Shown here in pieces: positions 1-10,673 of a stretch of 64,000 nt of DNA; position 1 is the first letter of the stretch; the number at the start of each line of letters is the position of its first letter. A program made the position numbers and the translations under genes. A model generated the notes under the pieces. That model was not told the DNA's origin. It saw only the letters and a program-made list of their open reading frames with translations, and ran no database searches. Location: NCBI GenBank assembly GCA_003996215.1, contig QJPP01001618.1, positions 124,001-188,000 of the forward strand, written 5' to 3'. Origin of the DNA: Jaltomata sinuosa (taxonomy: Eukaryota > Streptophyta > Magnoliopsida > Solanales > Solanaceae).

Positions 1-1
1 T

Positions 2-2094
2 TCCTCTATTTCTGCACCCTTAACAAAGCTAACACACAAGGCAGCCAAGTTCCAATGGAGCGATGCATGCGAAAGAAGCTTCCAAGAGTTGAAAAATAAG
101 TTGACTTCTACACCTATATTGGTACTTCCAGAAGGCATAGAAGGGTATGCAGTGTATTGTGATGCGTCGGGAGTGGGCTTAGGATGCGTATTGATGCAGC
201 ATGGTAATGTAATAGCTTATGCCTCAAGACAGTTGCGGCCACATGAGAAAAATTATCCAACCCATGATCTAGAGCTAGCAGCGGTTGTATTTGCTTTAAA
301 GATATGGCGCCACTACTTGTATGGGGTTCATGTTGACATATATACGGACCATAAGAGCTTGCAATATATTTTTAAGCAGAAAGATCTAAATCTGAGGCAA
401 CAAAGATGGCTTGAGTTATTAAAAGATTATGATGTTGATATCTTGTATCATCCGGGGAAAGCAAATGTGGTGGCCGATGCTTTAAGTTGTAGGACAATGG
501 CAAACACCTATGGGCAGTCCATGGAAAGACAAAGAATAGCTAAGGATCTATACCAACTAGCTAGCTTGGGGGTTCGCCTTCTTGAATCTCAAGATGAAGG
601 GATTATTGTGCAAAATGCAGCAGAATCCTCATTAGTAGTCGAAGTAAAAGAGAAGCAATATAAGGATCCTATTCTATTACAGCTTAAGGAGAATGTACAA
701 AAAGGGGTGACAAAGGCATTTGAGCTTACGCAAAACAAAGTACTCCAGTGCCAAAACAGATTGTGTGTGCCTAATATAGATGGACTAAGGGAGAGAATTA
801 TGACAGAAGCACACCATTCAAGATATTCTATCCATCCGGGCGCAACTAAAATGTATCATGACTTGAAAGGAGTGTATTGGTGGAGTGACATGAAGAAGAA
901 CATTGCAGAATTTGTTTCTCAATGTCAAAATTATCAACAAGTTAAAGTAGAGCACCAAAAGCCCGGAGGTTATATGCAACATATAGACCTTCCAATTTGG
1001 AAGTGGGACATGATCAACATGGATTTTGTCACTGGTCTGCCTCACTCATTATGGAAGTTTGACTCCATATGGGTGATAGTTGATAGACTCACCAAATCAG
1101 CCCACTTCTTGCCGGTTAAGGCTACTTATACAGTTGAAGAGTATGTAAGGTTGTATATTAAAAGATAGTTCGGCTACATGGAATCCCAATCTCTATTATA
1201 TCTGATAGGGGAGCTCAATTCACCGCAAATTTTTGGAAATCATTTCAGAAGAGTTTGGGAACACAAGTGAATTTAAGTACGGCCTTTCACCCTCAAACGG
1301 ATGGTCAGGCAGAACGTACAATCCAAACACTTGAGGATATGTTACGAGCTTGTGTATTGGACTTTAAAGGTAGCTGGGATGACCATTTACCACTTATTGA
1401 GTTTTCTTACAACAATAGCTACCATTCAAGTATCAAAATGGCACCTTATGAAGCTTTATATGGGAGGAAGTGTAGATCACCAATCGGATGGTTTGAAGTG
1501 GGTGAAACTACCTTATTTGGGCCAGATCTTGTTCATCAAGCTATGGAAAAAGTTAAGGTGATACAACAGCGGCTGGCAACGGCTCAAAGTCGATACAAAT
1601 CATATGCAGATATTAGAAGAAGAGGGCTGGAGTTTGCTATAGGAGATTGGGTATTTTTGAAGGTGTCACCAATGAAAGGGGTGATGAGATTTGGTAAAAA
1701 GGGAAAGTTAAGTCCACACTATATAGGGCCATATAATATTATTCGAAGAGTTGGCCAAGTCGCATATGAGTTAGAGCTACCCCAAGAGTTTTCAACCGTC
1801 CATCCAGTATTTCATGTCTCAATGCTTCAAAAGTGTATAGGTGACCCATCTCGTATTACTCCTACTGAAGATGTACAAGTTATGGGAGATCTCACTTATG
1901 AAGAAGTACCCATTGCTATTCTGGATCGCCAAGTTAAGAGGCTAAGAAATAAGGAAGTAGCTTCCGTAAAAGTAATGTGGAGAAACCAACAAGTAGAAGA
2001 AGTTACATAGGAAGCGGAAGAAGCGATGAAATCCAAGTATCCTCATCTATTTCAGTCCGATGAGAAAGGTGGAATTGTCGAGTTGAGGCATTAA
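2..2094 (+). pseudogene. F polyprotein 3' part: RNase H, integrase, chromodomain
   Basis: The frame is open from base 2 and enters as the end of the reverse transcriptase connection region. RNase H follows, with its Asp in CDASGVGLG (near 161), its Glu in HDLELAA and its Asp in TDHKS. The integrase zinc finger (about 812-945) has both His, but the second Cys of the CxxC pair is Tyr. The integrase core keeps Asp (NMDFVTG, near 1021), Asp (SDRG, near 1205) and Glu (IEFSYNN, near 1398). A one-base deletion near 1161-1166 puts a TAG at 1166-1168 and shifts the frame; reading resumes in the next frame. A chromodomain-like tail (about 1890-2090) is cut by TAG at 2008-2010 where the family has Trp; the natural stop is TAA at 2092-2094. 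This enzyme set would cut template RNA and integrate cDNA; this copy cannot encode it intact. Confidence 0.9.
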
Positions 2095-2203
2095 CGAGTA
2101 AGTATAAGTCTATATATATTATCTGTCTAATAGTGGTACTTAACTTAGGCTTGAGCTTGTTTGGGCTGGTTAACTTTAATAACATTCGAGGACGAATGTT
2201 CCT

Positions 2204-2216
2204 AAGAAGGGGAGGA
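2204..2216 (+). other. Polypurine tract of F
   Basis: AAGAAGGGGAGGA lies directly before the LTR start TGTAACATCCC. It is the plus-strand primer site expected immediately 5' of a 3' LTR. The upstream ATTCGAGGACGAATG segment is also typical of this clade. Confidence 0.85.
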
Positions 2217-2538
2217 TGTAACATCCCGTATTCTGCATATACTAGTCCTATTCATATATCACTTGATATAGCCTTGTCGTATAGGTGAGGGACCAAGTTT
2301 CTTATATGAGCAGTGATAGTTTAATGTGTATTGGGAGGTGATGTAATGCCCCATTCAGTTCAGCACATAAACGACCAAGTTAACCTTGACAAAAGTATTT
2401 AAACTCGAGATGGTAAGGTTGTATTTGAGTAAATATTTAGGATGAAGTGTTAAGTTAAAGCAAAAGGGATTAGAAATTAGAAAATAGAATAAAATAAGTG
2501 AGTTGCTTGCTTGACTTAACTAAGCTAGTAGGTGACAA

Positions 2539-2768
2539 GTAGGTGCATCACCTACTTTGACTTATTGACCAGCCTAAAGAACTAGGTAGGTGCATCACCT
2601 ACTAAGACTATTTTGACTAGCTTAGAGGGCCAAGTACACCCATCACCCACTTGAATAAATTCTGGCCCAAAGAAGTGAAAGAAAGGGAAAGAATTGGCAG
2701 CCAAGGCCCAATAAGGTTAAGTCCAACAAAGCCCATGTAAAATGGCCAAGTAGGTGTATCACCTTCTT
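2539..2768 (+). repeat. Repeated inverted-repeat motif in F LTR
   Basis: GTAGGTGCATCACCTAC occurs at 2539-2555 and again at 2586-2602. Each copy has 7-bp complementary arms around CAT. Two degenerate copies follow near 2632-2653 and 2748-2768. Lying just upstream of the putative promoter region, the copies could be paired protein-binding sites or simply hairpin repeats. Confidence 0.6.
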
Positions 2769-3929
2769 GACATTTTGTGGCTCAAAATGAGCAAGGAAAG
2801 TCGGCCAAAGCAGCCCCCCTTTAAAGGGGTTAAGACCAGCTCATTTCACTCATTTTAACTTGAAAAAAAAACAGATTTTAGAAGTTCTTTCTTTCTCTCT
2901 CTCTTAGCTTCACATAGCAGCCATAAAATACCATTAGGGTTCTTAAGTATTCTCCCTCTTTTCAAGCTAAGTTGAAGGGGAGTTCAAGCTCTTGAAGAAG
3001 TACAAGTTAGGAGGACAGATTTTCAGAATTTAAGGTAAAGTTACTGCCCATTTTTACCCCTTTTTATATGCAAGTTTGATGGAGAATTCTTTATGTGTTT
3101 GTGTCAAGAACCATGGGGTAGTGATTGGAATCCTTGAGTTAAAATACTTTCTTATTATGTTCAAGGATGTTTGGGATTGTTTTAGGAGCGGTTTTATGTG
3201 TATATATTTGGGACAGCTTGGTTGAACTTGTAAAAGGGTGTGTGAAGTTGTATTGAAGTATGGAAGGAGGGTGTGGTAATACACCACTTAATTGGGTGTT
3301 ATGTTAACTTGCTGCCTGCACACCTTTGTATGTTGTTTGGTATATGTTGTGAAGTCGGAAGAGTTTCAAGGGACCTTATGAGAAGGTCGTACAGTATGTA
3401 GATATGTTTAGAAGAGAAGAGGTGAAAGGAACACTCTTGGTTTGATCAATTACGAGCTTACTGCCTAGTTACTGATTTAGTGGGATCAAGTAGCCCAAAT
3501 TAGTTAATTAGCTACTAATACTAGTTTTGCCATGTATTTCATTGTAGATAAATAATCTGAAAGGGGAAGCTTAATTCGTTGTAATATCCGAGTTACACAA
3601 CAAGGTATGTAAGGTTTCTCAGTTTCATATTCCTTGGCATGAACTCTTATATTTGTGTTGTTACCAACGAAGTGAGTTTCCTAGTAAAGGTACTTTCAGC
3701 AGCAAGCTTTGTGAGTTATTCTCTAAGCCAAATGAGGTTCATTGTATCATATAAGCTCCTAAACAGTACGTTAATGTTACGTTTGCTCCTTATATCATTG
3801 TTACTGCCTTAAGTGCATGTTCACATGTCTTCTACTACTGGTCCATAGTTTTGAGCTCAATAAAGGTTACGGTCCAAAGTAACAATCTCAAAGATTAAAG
3901 AAACTAAATGAACTAATCTGTATATGTGT

Positions 3930-4100
3930 GGGTGGCAGCCCAGGGGTGAAAGCCTAGCATGGGTCGATCCCTATTTGTGTACTTATGGGTGGCAGCCTAG
4001 GGGCGAAAGCCTAGCATGGGTCGATCCCAATTTGTATATTTATGAGGGCAGCATCCCAGGGGTTAAATTGCCTAGCATGGGACTCCTCTTCTACCACTGA
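3930..4100 (+). repeat. 57-bp tandem repeat, three copies, in F LTR
   Basis: Units begin at 3930, 3987 and 4044, each starting with a GGGTGGCAGC-like block and containing GCCTAGCATGGG. The third unit is diverged (GAGGGCAGCATCCCAGG). The exact spacing of 57 shows replication-slippage type growth inside the LTR. Confidence 0.85.
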
Positions 4101-4957
4101 TCAGTTGGTCACGTGTATTACATGCCTTACAATGATCATAAAGCAAAGAAGAGTAACCAAAGAACGTAATATACATGATTTCACAAGTGTAAGCAAATGT
4201 GATCTTCTGTTCTTATTTACATGTTTATGCACTGATACCTGATTCTATTTGAGCTCTTGTTTACATATGGGTTACTTTATGCCTTACATATTCAGTACAT
4301 TCTCTCGTACTGACGTCCCTCATGGGGATGCTGCATTTCATGCCGCAGGCACATGTACTCTGGCTAGTAGACCTCCCCAGTAGGAGCACAGGACACTCGG
4401 CTGCTGTTGGTGAGCTCCAGGTTGATTCGGGGCTTTACCGAGTCTTTGGTATATATTTTGGGTATTGTATAGTTAAGGGTAAGGCGGGGCCTTGTCCCGA
4501 CCTAAACTAAGTTTGTCTATCTCGTAGAGGCTTTGTAGACCAATGTTAAAGTAAAACTTAGTTATGTCTTTGCTCTTAACAGTTGTGGCCTCAATGGCCA
4601 GATCGTGTACATAAGTTTTGGGCCTATCTATGTTGGTCTTGTTATTCAGGCAACTTATCTATAGTCAAAGCTTCTTAATTGTCATAGTTATACGCATGAT
4701 GAATCACAGGTTACAAGTTGGTTCTCTCGGGCCTTTAGGGCATCGAGTGCCTGTCCGTCTTAATGTAATTTGAGGCGTGACAACTCAAGTAGTCAAACAA
4801 CTAAATAAGTAGCAGGTAGGCATATAAGCAAATAAATGCGAGAAGGGAAATAATCGCCACGCGAACAGGACTATCATAAGCCGAAGGTAGAAAAAGCCTA
4901 AACTGGAGTAATGATATTAAGAACCTCAACCTCGGGACCACCAAGAGGGGCATCAAC

Positions 4958-6014
4958 CTAATGGTGTCTTACACTGGACTGAGTAGTCAAAGTTGAAGGC
5001 TTAACCATCTCTCGCCAGGTACAATATCTATAATAGTGGCCAACAACCCCACAATCATAACAACTACGCTGATTGGATTGTGCGATAGTGGGGCAATCCC
5101 TAACATAGTGTCCATACTCATCGCACTGAAAGCAAAACCTGCAGAAAGAAGTCGGATGAGAATATCTCATTAAACCTGACCGGCCACCACAACCTACACA
5201 CTCTGAAGGCAAACCCCAAAGGATATGATCCGAACCCTGTCAACTCTGCTCAACATACCCTACACAACCACTCTCTGGAACCTGTGGAGCAGCTGAACCT
5301 GGCCTGCTAGATAAGAAGCAACAAAAGGGATCCCTAGCGGATAATCCCCTACCTCAAGTCTGAGAACCTTGAGAACTATCCTGGCGATGACGTTTCTTAG
5401 CACTACCTCTATAAGCCTCATGGCATAAACCCTCGATAGCCCAAGCATGATCCACTACTTGAAGAAAGGTAGTCCCAATTATAATCAAGTGCTCGGTAGC
5501 CAAATAGAGAGGTGAAATCAAACCCCCAATTCAATGCTAAATTCCTGAAGTTACTTTGAAACATCAACATCATCAAATACAGCTACTGAAACTGCTACTT
5601 CTGAATCCCTGTGATGAACTGAAACTGAGTCTGATTCCACTTCTTTCCTTTCCTTTAGCAAGTAATTCATCTATCTATTTTACTCTCTTAGTTGGTTATC
5701 CCACTACTTTTTGAGTCAAAAACTCCTCTTTGGTTTAATTCAAAGCTTTGAACCCTATCAAACTCTGAAGGTACAACCCTAGTAGTACACCTAATCATGT
5801 CATCAAATCTTGCCTCATACTCCAATACTGACAGACAACCCTGCTGAAGAACTTGTAGCTCAACCCTAACTGAAGCACTGCTCAAAGAACCAGGTACGAA
5901 AGCACCCACCGAAGGACTCAGAGTCCTAGCCACGGTGTCCTGAAGAACTGGGGTAGCTATGAGTCTAATCGGAGGTTGGGCTGGCCCCACACACCTATCT
6001 AGTTTGACAAACAC
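4958..6014 (-). pseudogene. E gag remnant with two CCHC zinc knuckles
   Basis: The minus strand from 6014 carries an N-terminal gag stretch that aligns with D (PAQPP, LSVLEYEARFDD), then about 480 bp of broken frame, then two intact zinc knuckles: CFQCDEYGHYVRDC and CYDCGVVGHYYRYC, both C-x2-C-x4-H-x4-C. Gag packages element RNA; the knuckles bind nucleic acid. Several stops and frame changes lie between 5213 and 5690, so it is not translatable as one protein. It is longer than D's gag because D has lost about 600 bp between LEYQARF and the knuckles. The part of pol that should follow is beyond the F insertion. Confidence 0.8.
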
Positions 6015-6398
6015 TCACTCTGAAGTCCTGCGCTGATGGAAGCACCAAAGCAACAGGCACAGAAGCCTCGACACCACCCACTGTCGAACTCGTCTTAAGC
6101 ATATTAGGAGGAATGAAACAATTAAAGTTTAGAAGTCAATCAATACATGAACGCATGATAAGGAGCCAAGATGCGTAATGTAGTTGTAGTTAAGGCTGAA
6201 GTAGCGCTTTTTATTTTAGAAGATCTATGAAAGCCTGTGAATACTAGAGCCAGTGAAATGGTAGCTATTAAAGTGATGAAACTTTTCCCAATAATGCCAT
6301 GTATCCTCCCACAGATAGGATACAGACGTCATCATACCAATCCATGAGACTCTATGTAGACACTTGCTTCTGTACCACGACACTGGTGAACCTAGAGA

Positions 6399-6410
6399 CC
6401 TATACTACCA
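6399..6410 (-). other. Degenerate primer-binding site of E
   Basis: Reversed, this reads TGGTAGTATAGG four bases after the LTR end; the D copy has the tRNA-iMet-type TGGTATCAGAGC at the same place. Several mismatches show decay. Confidence 0.6.
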
Positions 6411-8050
6411 AGCTATCACGACTCGATTTCTCAAGTCATGATGGCATCTACAACCCCCTAGTAGGCGAACCAATCTCTGTAGCCCAGAATAGTTAGTAAT
6501 GGGCTACTACCTAACCAATTACGCACAACTAGAAGAAATAAGTGGAATCTAAATATAAGGATAAGACACGCAGAAGCAAAAACCCAAAATATATATACAA
6601 ATGATATTACACCAACCCCAAGACTTGGTATCGATAGTACAAAAGCTTCTAATAGAATACAAGTGCTAGAAATAAGAAAAGATAAGTACAACTGTCTCTG
6701 AATATACAAATAGTATCAATACAAAAGATGAGATGTAGACAAGCCCCGACTGTCAGGCGCTCACCCTAGTCTCGAACCTCCCAAAGATTGCATGAGTCTC
6801 CAACGTGATCAACGACAAAAGCTCAACTAATATCTGCACCAGAAAGATACAAAAGTTTAGTATGAGCACCAAGACAATGGGTACTCAGTAGGCATCATCA
6901 TCCGACTGAGCGCATATAAGATATAAAAATAGTAAGTAGGAGATAGCAAGAAAGCAGTCACGAAAGCAATAGATAAAGCACAAGGAACTAGCACAAAGAA
7001 TAGATAGCCAAGAGTTATAAGAAAATAATGCTAGCAAAGAAGATATAAGTACACAGACTCACAGGTGAAGGAAAGAAGAATGCACCTAGAGTCCTTGCAC
7101 AACAATATAAGTAAATAAAGAGAGAGAGTTGAGAAAATGGTGGTATACCGGTAACCTCAAGTAAAAGGAAAAGAAGGAAGGCAGTCTAACATACTCAATA
7201 TGGAATAAACAAGCATAAGGAAATCATAACACCAATCCAACTTCAAGATAGCCTAAATAGGAATCCACCTCACAAGTACAACCCTAGGATGGAAAAACAA
7301 ACCAAAAATAACCGAGAAATACTACTCAAATCTTGATAAGAATGGAACCAGAAACTCATAATCTGATCAGAAGGCCACACAAAAGTGCCTCAATAAGATA
7401 GGACTCCCTAGCCCTTTCAATAATCAAAATCCCACAACCGAATCCTCAACAGGCTAATAATCCATAACCATTTCTATAAAGCGATAAGAGTAATCTAAAC
7501 TAACTACAATCCCAATGGCCACCCATACAATCGAGGAACACAATCAAGTGAAAATAAATCCTCCGGCCACCCATACAACTGGAGCGTACATTAAACACAC
7601 AGCAAACAAAGGTGTAATCCGAGTGAAATATGCATGATGATGATGAATCTGATGTAATAGTACTCTGTATCTTACCCCCTCCAGTACCCATAAGGCCCAA
7701 TAGAGGCAGGATCCATGGAAGGCCCTTTCCCGTGTACCTCTCTTACGCTGTACACCTCTTCCCCTCCTGGCATGCTGTATCGGCCCATAGCCTATGGACC
7801 AGGAATGACAGGGGTCCATGGAGGTATACCTCTCGACCATATACAAAACAACAAACCTCAAGTGTAACTCAATAATCGTAACCTTGTAGTACATATCTGG
7901 CTTCGACTTGGGTCTAAACCAGTAGTAGTAATCTCAAAATACCCTCTCAAAGGGTGCCCAAAGTATACTCAGGTTAAAATCAGTAATAAAAGTCTCAATA
8001 ACCCTCTCAAAGGTTCCCAGAGCATATTCGGGTCTAAATCAGTCAAAAAT

Positions 8051-8230
8051 CAAGTCTAATGCTCTGCCCAGCAGAGCCTAGTATCAGTAGGAAATCAAGT
8101 CTAGTGCTCTGCCAAGCAGATCCTAGTATCAGTAGAAAATCAGGTCTAGTGCTCTGCCCAGCAGAGCCTAGTATCAGTAGAAAATTAGGGATAGTGCTCT
8201 GCCCAGTAGAGCCCATTGTCAGTAGGAAAT
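8051..8230 (-). repeat. 45-bp tandem array, four units, in E LTR
   Basis: Units begin at 8051, 8096, 8141 and 8186, with a fifth partial start at 8231. Each contains a GCTCTGCCCAGCAGAGC-like inverted repeat and CTAGTATCAGTAG. The matching place in the solo LTR (about 22380-22480), D 5' LTR (about 45730-45830) and D 3' LTR (about 58360-58460) holds only two units. Confidence 0.85.
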
Positions 8231-9403
8231 CAAGTGTGAAATCATCCAAAATCCCAATTTTATCATCAAGTATACCAAAAAGGGCCCTCGAGGCCATGCA
8301 AGTTTAGGAAAAACCATCTATAGTGAATCACATCCAAAACCAAAGTAAAACATGCAGGGAAAACCTTTTCCATGGATGACATGATCGCACACAAATATAA
8401 ATTAGCCCAACGGCTCAGAAACATTCCTACTGGCCCTGCACAGGCTCCATAGCTACTCAAAAAACATAACCAGCCTAAAAGAATATCTCTATGTCCAGGA
8501 CTCACGGACATTCCCAAATCACCCACTGTCTATGTTCAAGAGTCAATACAAGGATACATAGGACCACAAGGGTGATATACAATACTACATAAATACTACA
8601 ATTAGTGTATGAAATAAACGGACAGAAAAGGCGGACAAGGTATGGGGTACCAACCTATAACAACCCACCCAAGGATACTAATTAATGAAATTATAGCCTA
8701 TATATGCAGAGTCTAGGTAGGGAAATCCATAACCTACTTGTCATCCGTTGACTAGCTGCGAGAATGATGTTGTCCAGGCTCGAACTACTCCAGGAAGCTC
8801 CAAATCGCTAAAGCACTATCAATAAAATAATGTAGGCATTAATACGAGACTAACGATACCCATAATGCCCTAAACATAACTGAGTCGAAATCTGGGTCAC
8901 AAATAAGCCCGTGGGCCCCACATCTCAAAACTGGAAATGAAAAACACCAAAGTGTTCCTTACCACCCTAGGAGCACATGCTCAAAATTTGAGCAGAAATG
9001 GACAACAATTGGGGCTCAAAGCAGCCCGCTCAAGTCAAGAATTAAAGAAGGAACTTTAAGGATGAACATTCGAAAATTGAGCAGAAAAGCTTACCATAAA
9101 GCGAGGTATTTCACCCGAACAGCGAGTCTGACGAACCCACGATCATGCACTCACCAAAAGGGGAAGAATCTACAAGAATTTCCAAGCTTTATAGACTCCC
9201 AACAATGGTGGTTTCTTTTGAAAACAAGAAAAGAACAAGTTAGGGAAGAACACTTACCAATTGTAGAGGGAGCACGAATTTTTGATGAGCAAATGATTCC
9301 CCAAGTTCAAGAACTAATTTTGAGAAATTTGGTAGAGAGTATAAATGTTTTATAGTGAAAAGGTTGAGAGAAAATGGCTGGAAAAATGAGGAAGATGACT
9401 AAA

Positions 9404-9540
9404 TGCCTGCTCGTCGCAGCTGAGCGCGATTGGCGCTAAACCAGCGCCATCGCGCACAAGCGAGCCAGGCGCCAAGGTGCCATCACGCCTGGAGGGCGCC
9501 ATCGCGCTGGCCAGCTGCAGGCGTTGAGGCGAGATCATGT
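9404..9540 (-). other. GC-rich patch in E LTR
   Basis: An approximately 135-bp stretch rich in GGCGCC, GCGCGA and GCCATCGCGC, in a region that is otherwise AT-rich. It lies in the E-specific block absent from D-type LTRs. No open frame or known motif explains it. Confidence 0.6.
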
Positions 9541-9701
9541 GGCCTGCACTAAAAATCTGCAATTTTTCTAAAACTCCACGCGGCATTCCAGGCACAATCG
9601 GAACCAAATACTCAAAAACTGATTACGCTATTAGAGTGGAAACAACGTTCTAGACTCAACGGAATCAATGAAACTTCTATACAAGGTCATTTTAGAAGAA
9701 T

Positions 9702-10037
9702 GTTGACCCAAGTCAACACTAGCTAATGCCAACCAAACACCTGAAATGAGCCTAGCTCATCAGGAACCTGAACAAACTAACTAAGACAAACTCGGCATTC
9801 TAAAGCTAACGGTGCTGACAGAATTTCCATCCGAGGTCGTCTTCTCTGAATGTTGACCAAAGTCAACCCAACAAGCCCAACTGGCTTGAAAACACAGAAT
9901 GAGAGAGAATTCTAAGCTGAAAAGCTCTTAAATCCAGACCAAAGGTCCCTTCAGACCAAAGTCCATGCTCCGGAGCTAACAGAATTGTCAGAATTTGATT
10001 CCGAGCATGTTCACCAAGAATGTTGACCGAAGTCAAT
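9702..10037 (-). promoter_or_regulatory. Three W-box-like dyads in E LTR
   Basis: GTTGACCCAAGTCAAC (9702-9717), GTTGACCAAAGTCAAC (9852-9867) and GTTGACCGAAGTCAAT (10022-10037) are near-perfect inverted repeats of GTTGAC spaced 150 and 170 bp apart. Each contains TTGAC cores on both strands, the core bound by WRKY factors. They sit in the upstream part of the LTR where U3 promoter elements are expected. Binding is inference. Confidence 0.55.
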
Positions 10038-10208
10038 AATTTCAAAGGTCTAGAGCTCTAAAATAAGGAACGGCCAAAAAGACCAAATAAATTGCCCAGG
10101 CACCGGACTACCAGTCCCAGCAAGCCATAAATGACTTTGGGCCACTACAGGCAAGATCTAACAGTACAAGAAAGGCAAAATGCGTAAATGACCAAAAGGG
10201 TCATTACA

Positions 10209-10519
10209 CCTTTGTGAGTTGTTTTCCTTCTTCTGGACAATGGAACTCTTATTACATCTATTATTTTTGGCTATTTTGGATGTCTTAGACATTGTTTATT
10301 GTAGAGTTCTTGTATGATAACTTTCGGTTTTGGGGATGTTTTAATTATTTTTGTAATTTTTATTCATAGTAGTTGATTTACAGTATGTTCTATATCTTTA
10401 TGTTTGGGTTGATTCATCCTTTTTAAAATTAGCTAAGGTTAAACTTAGGTTTGGGTTAGTTGGTTCTCCCACTAGAGGTTTAGTATAGGTACCACTCATG
10501 GTCTAGTTGGGTCACGACA
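10209..10519 (+). repeat. 3' end of G's 5' LTR
   Basis: T-rich sequence ending TTGGGTCACGACA four bases before a primer-binding site. It begins abruptly at the terminus of reversed element E, so it is interrupted rather than complete. Confidence 0.75.
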
Positions 10520-10523
10520 AAGT

Positions 10524-10535
10524 TGGTATCAGAGC
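10524..10535 (+). other. Primer-binding site of G (tRNA-iMet type)
   Basis: TGGTATCAGAGC, complementary to the 3' end of plant initiator tRNA-Met, four bases after the LTR end. This primes minus-strand cDNA synthesis. Confidence 0.85.
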
Positions 10536-10673
10536 TCACGTCTGTACTTTTCTACATGAGGCTACAAAACTTTAGGAAACCTTAACTTCTTTCATCCTTT
10601 GTTCTATTTCTTAATTCCAATTGGTATCTGGCCATCCAAATTGATATCTGACTCTTTTACTCTTATTCTCACA

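Larger units (their letters stand above)
1..4782 (+). mobile_element. F: Ty3/gypsy chromovirus (Tekay/Del-like), 3' two-fifths
   Basis: This is the right-hand part of an LTR retrotransposon whose 5' LTR, gag, protease and most of the reverse transcriptase lie left of the window. Order seen: RNase H, zinc-binding integrase, chromodomain, polypurine tract, 3' LTR. Domain order and the C-terminal chromodomain place it in the chromovirus branch; Tekay/Del is my inference from the long LTR. It is the best preserved gypsy pol in the window, with one frameshift and one nonsense codon. The sequence right of 4782 is the interior of element E read backwards, so F inserted into E; the right target duplication would be 4783-4787 (ACTCA), but the left copy is off-window. 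Confidence 0.9.
2217..4782 (+). repeat. 3' LTR of F (2566 bp)
   Basis: It starts TGTAACATCCC directly after the polypurine tract and ends GGCGTGACA, where the sequence changes to reversed element E, giving TG...CA termini. It has no coding capacity; short open frames inside it are chance. It contains a hairpin-type repeat (2539-2768), a CT-rich stretch with a TTTAAA box near 2819-2900 that could be the promoter region, and three 57-bp tandem units near 3930-4100. The 5' LTR is outside the window, so divergence cannot be measured here. Confidence 0.88.
4783..10208 (-). mobile_element. E: long-LTR gypsy-type element, reverse, 5' part
   Basis: Read on the minus strand it gives a complete 5' LTR (10208 down to 6414), a degenerate primer site and the gag region, and is cut at 4783 by element F. 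Both the LTR terminus and the internal sequence align with element D: the text at 4783-4975 reversed matches D near 53400-53615. The rest of E should lie left of F, off-window. On its right E sits inside the 5' LTR of G; its right target duplication would be 10209-10213 (CCTTT). Confidence 0.85.
6414..10208 (-). repeat. 5' LTR of E (3795 bp), reverse
   Basis: On the minus strand it begins TGTAATGACCCTTTTGG (10208 downwards) and ends TCGTGATA at 6414, where D's LTR ends TCGTGACA; the terminal C has become T. The first 270 bases and everything after about 8805 match the D-type LTR; the 1.13 kb between (about 9938 to 8805) is unrelated to D. That private block has three GTTGAC/GTCAAC dyads, a GC-rich patch and a possible transcription-start zone. 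A 45-bp tandem array lies at 8051-8230. Confidence 0.85.

Noticed and set aside
4042..4510. Short open frames in F's LTR as genes
   Set aside because: They lie in the tandem-repeat and downstream LTR region, lack motifs, and have repeat-like composition.
8051..8230. CRISPR-like array
   Set aside because: Units are directly adjacent 45-bp tandem repeats with no unique spacers, inside a plant LTR.
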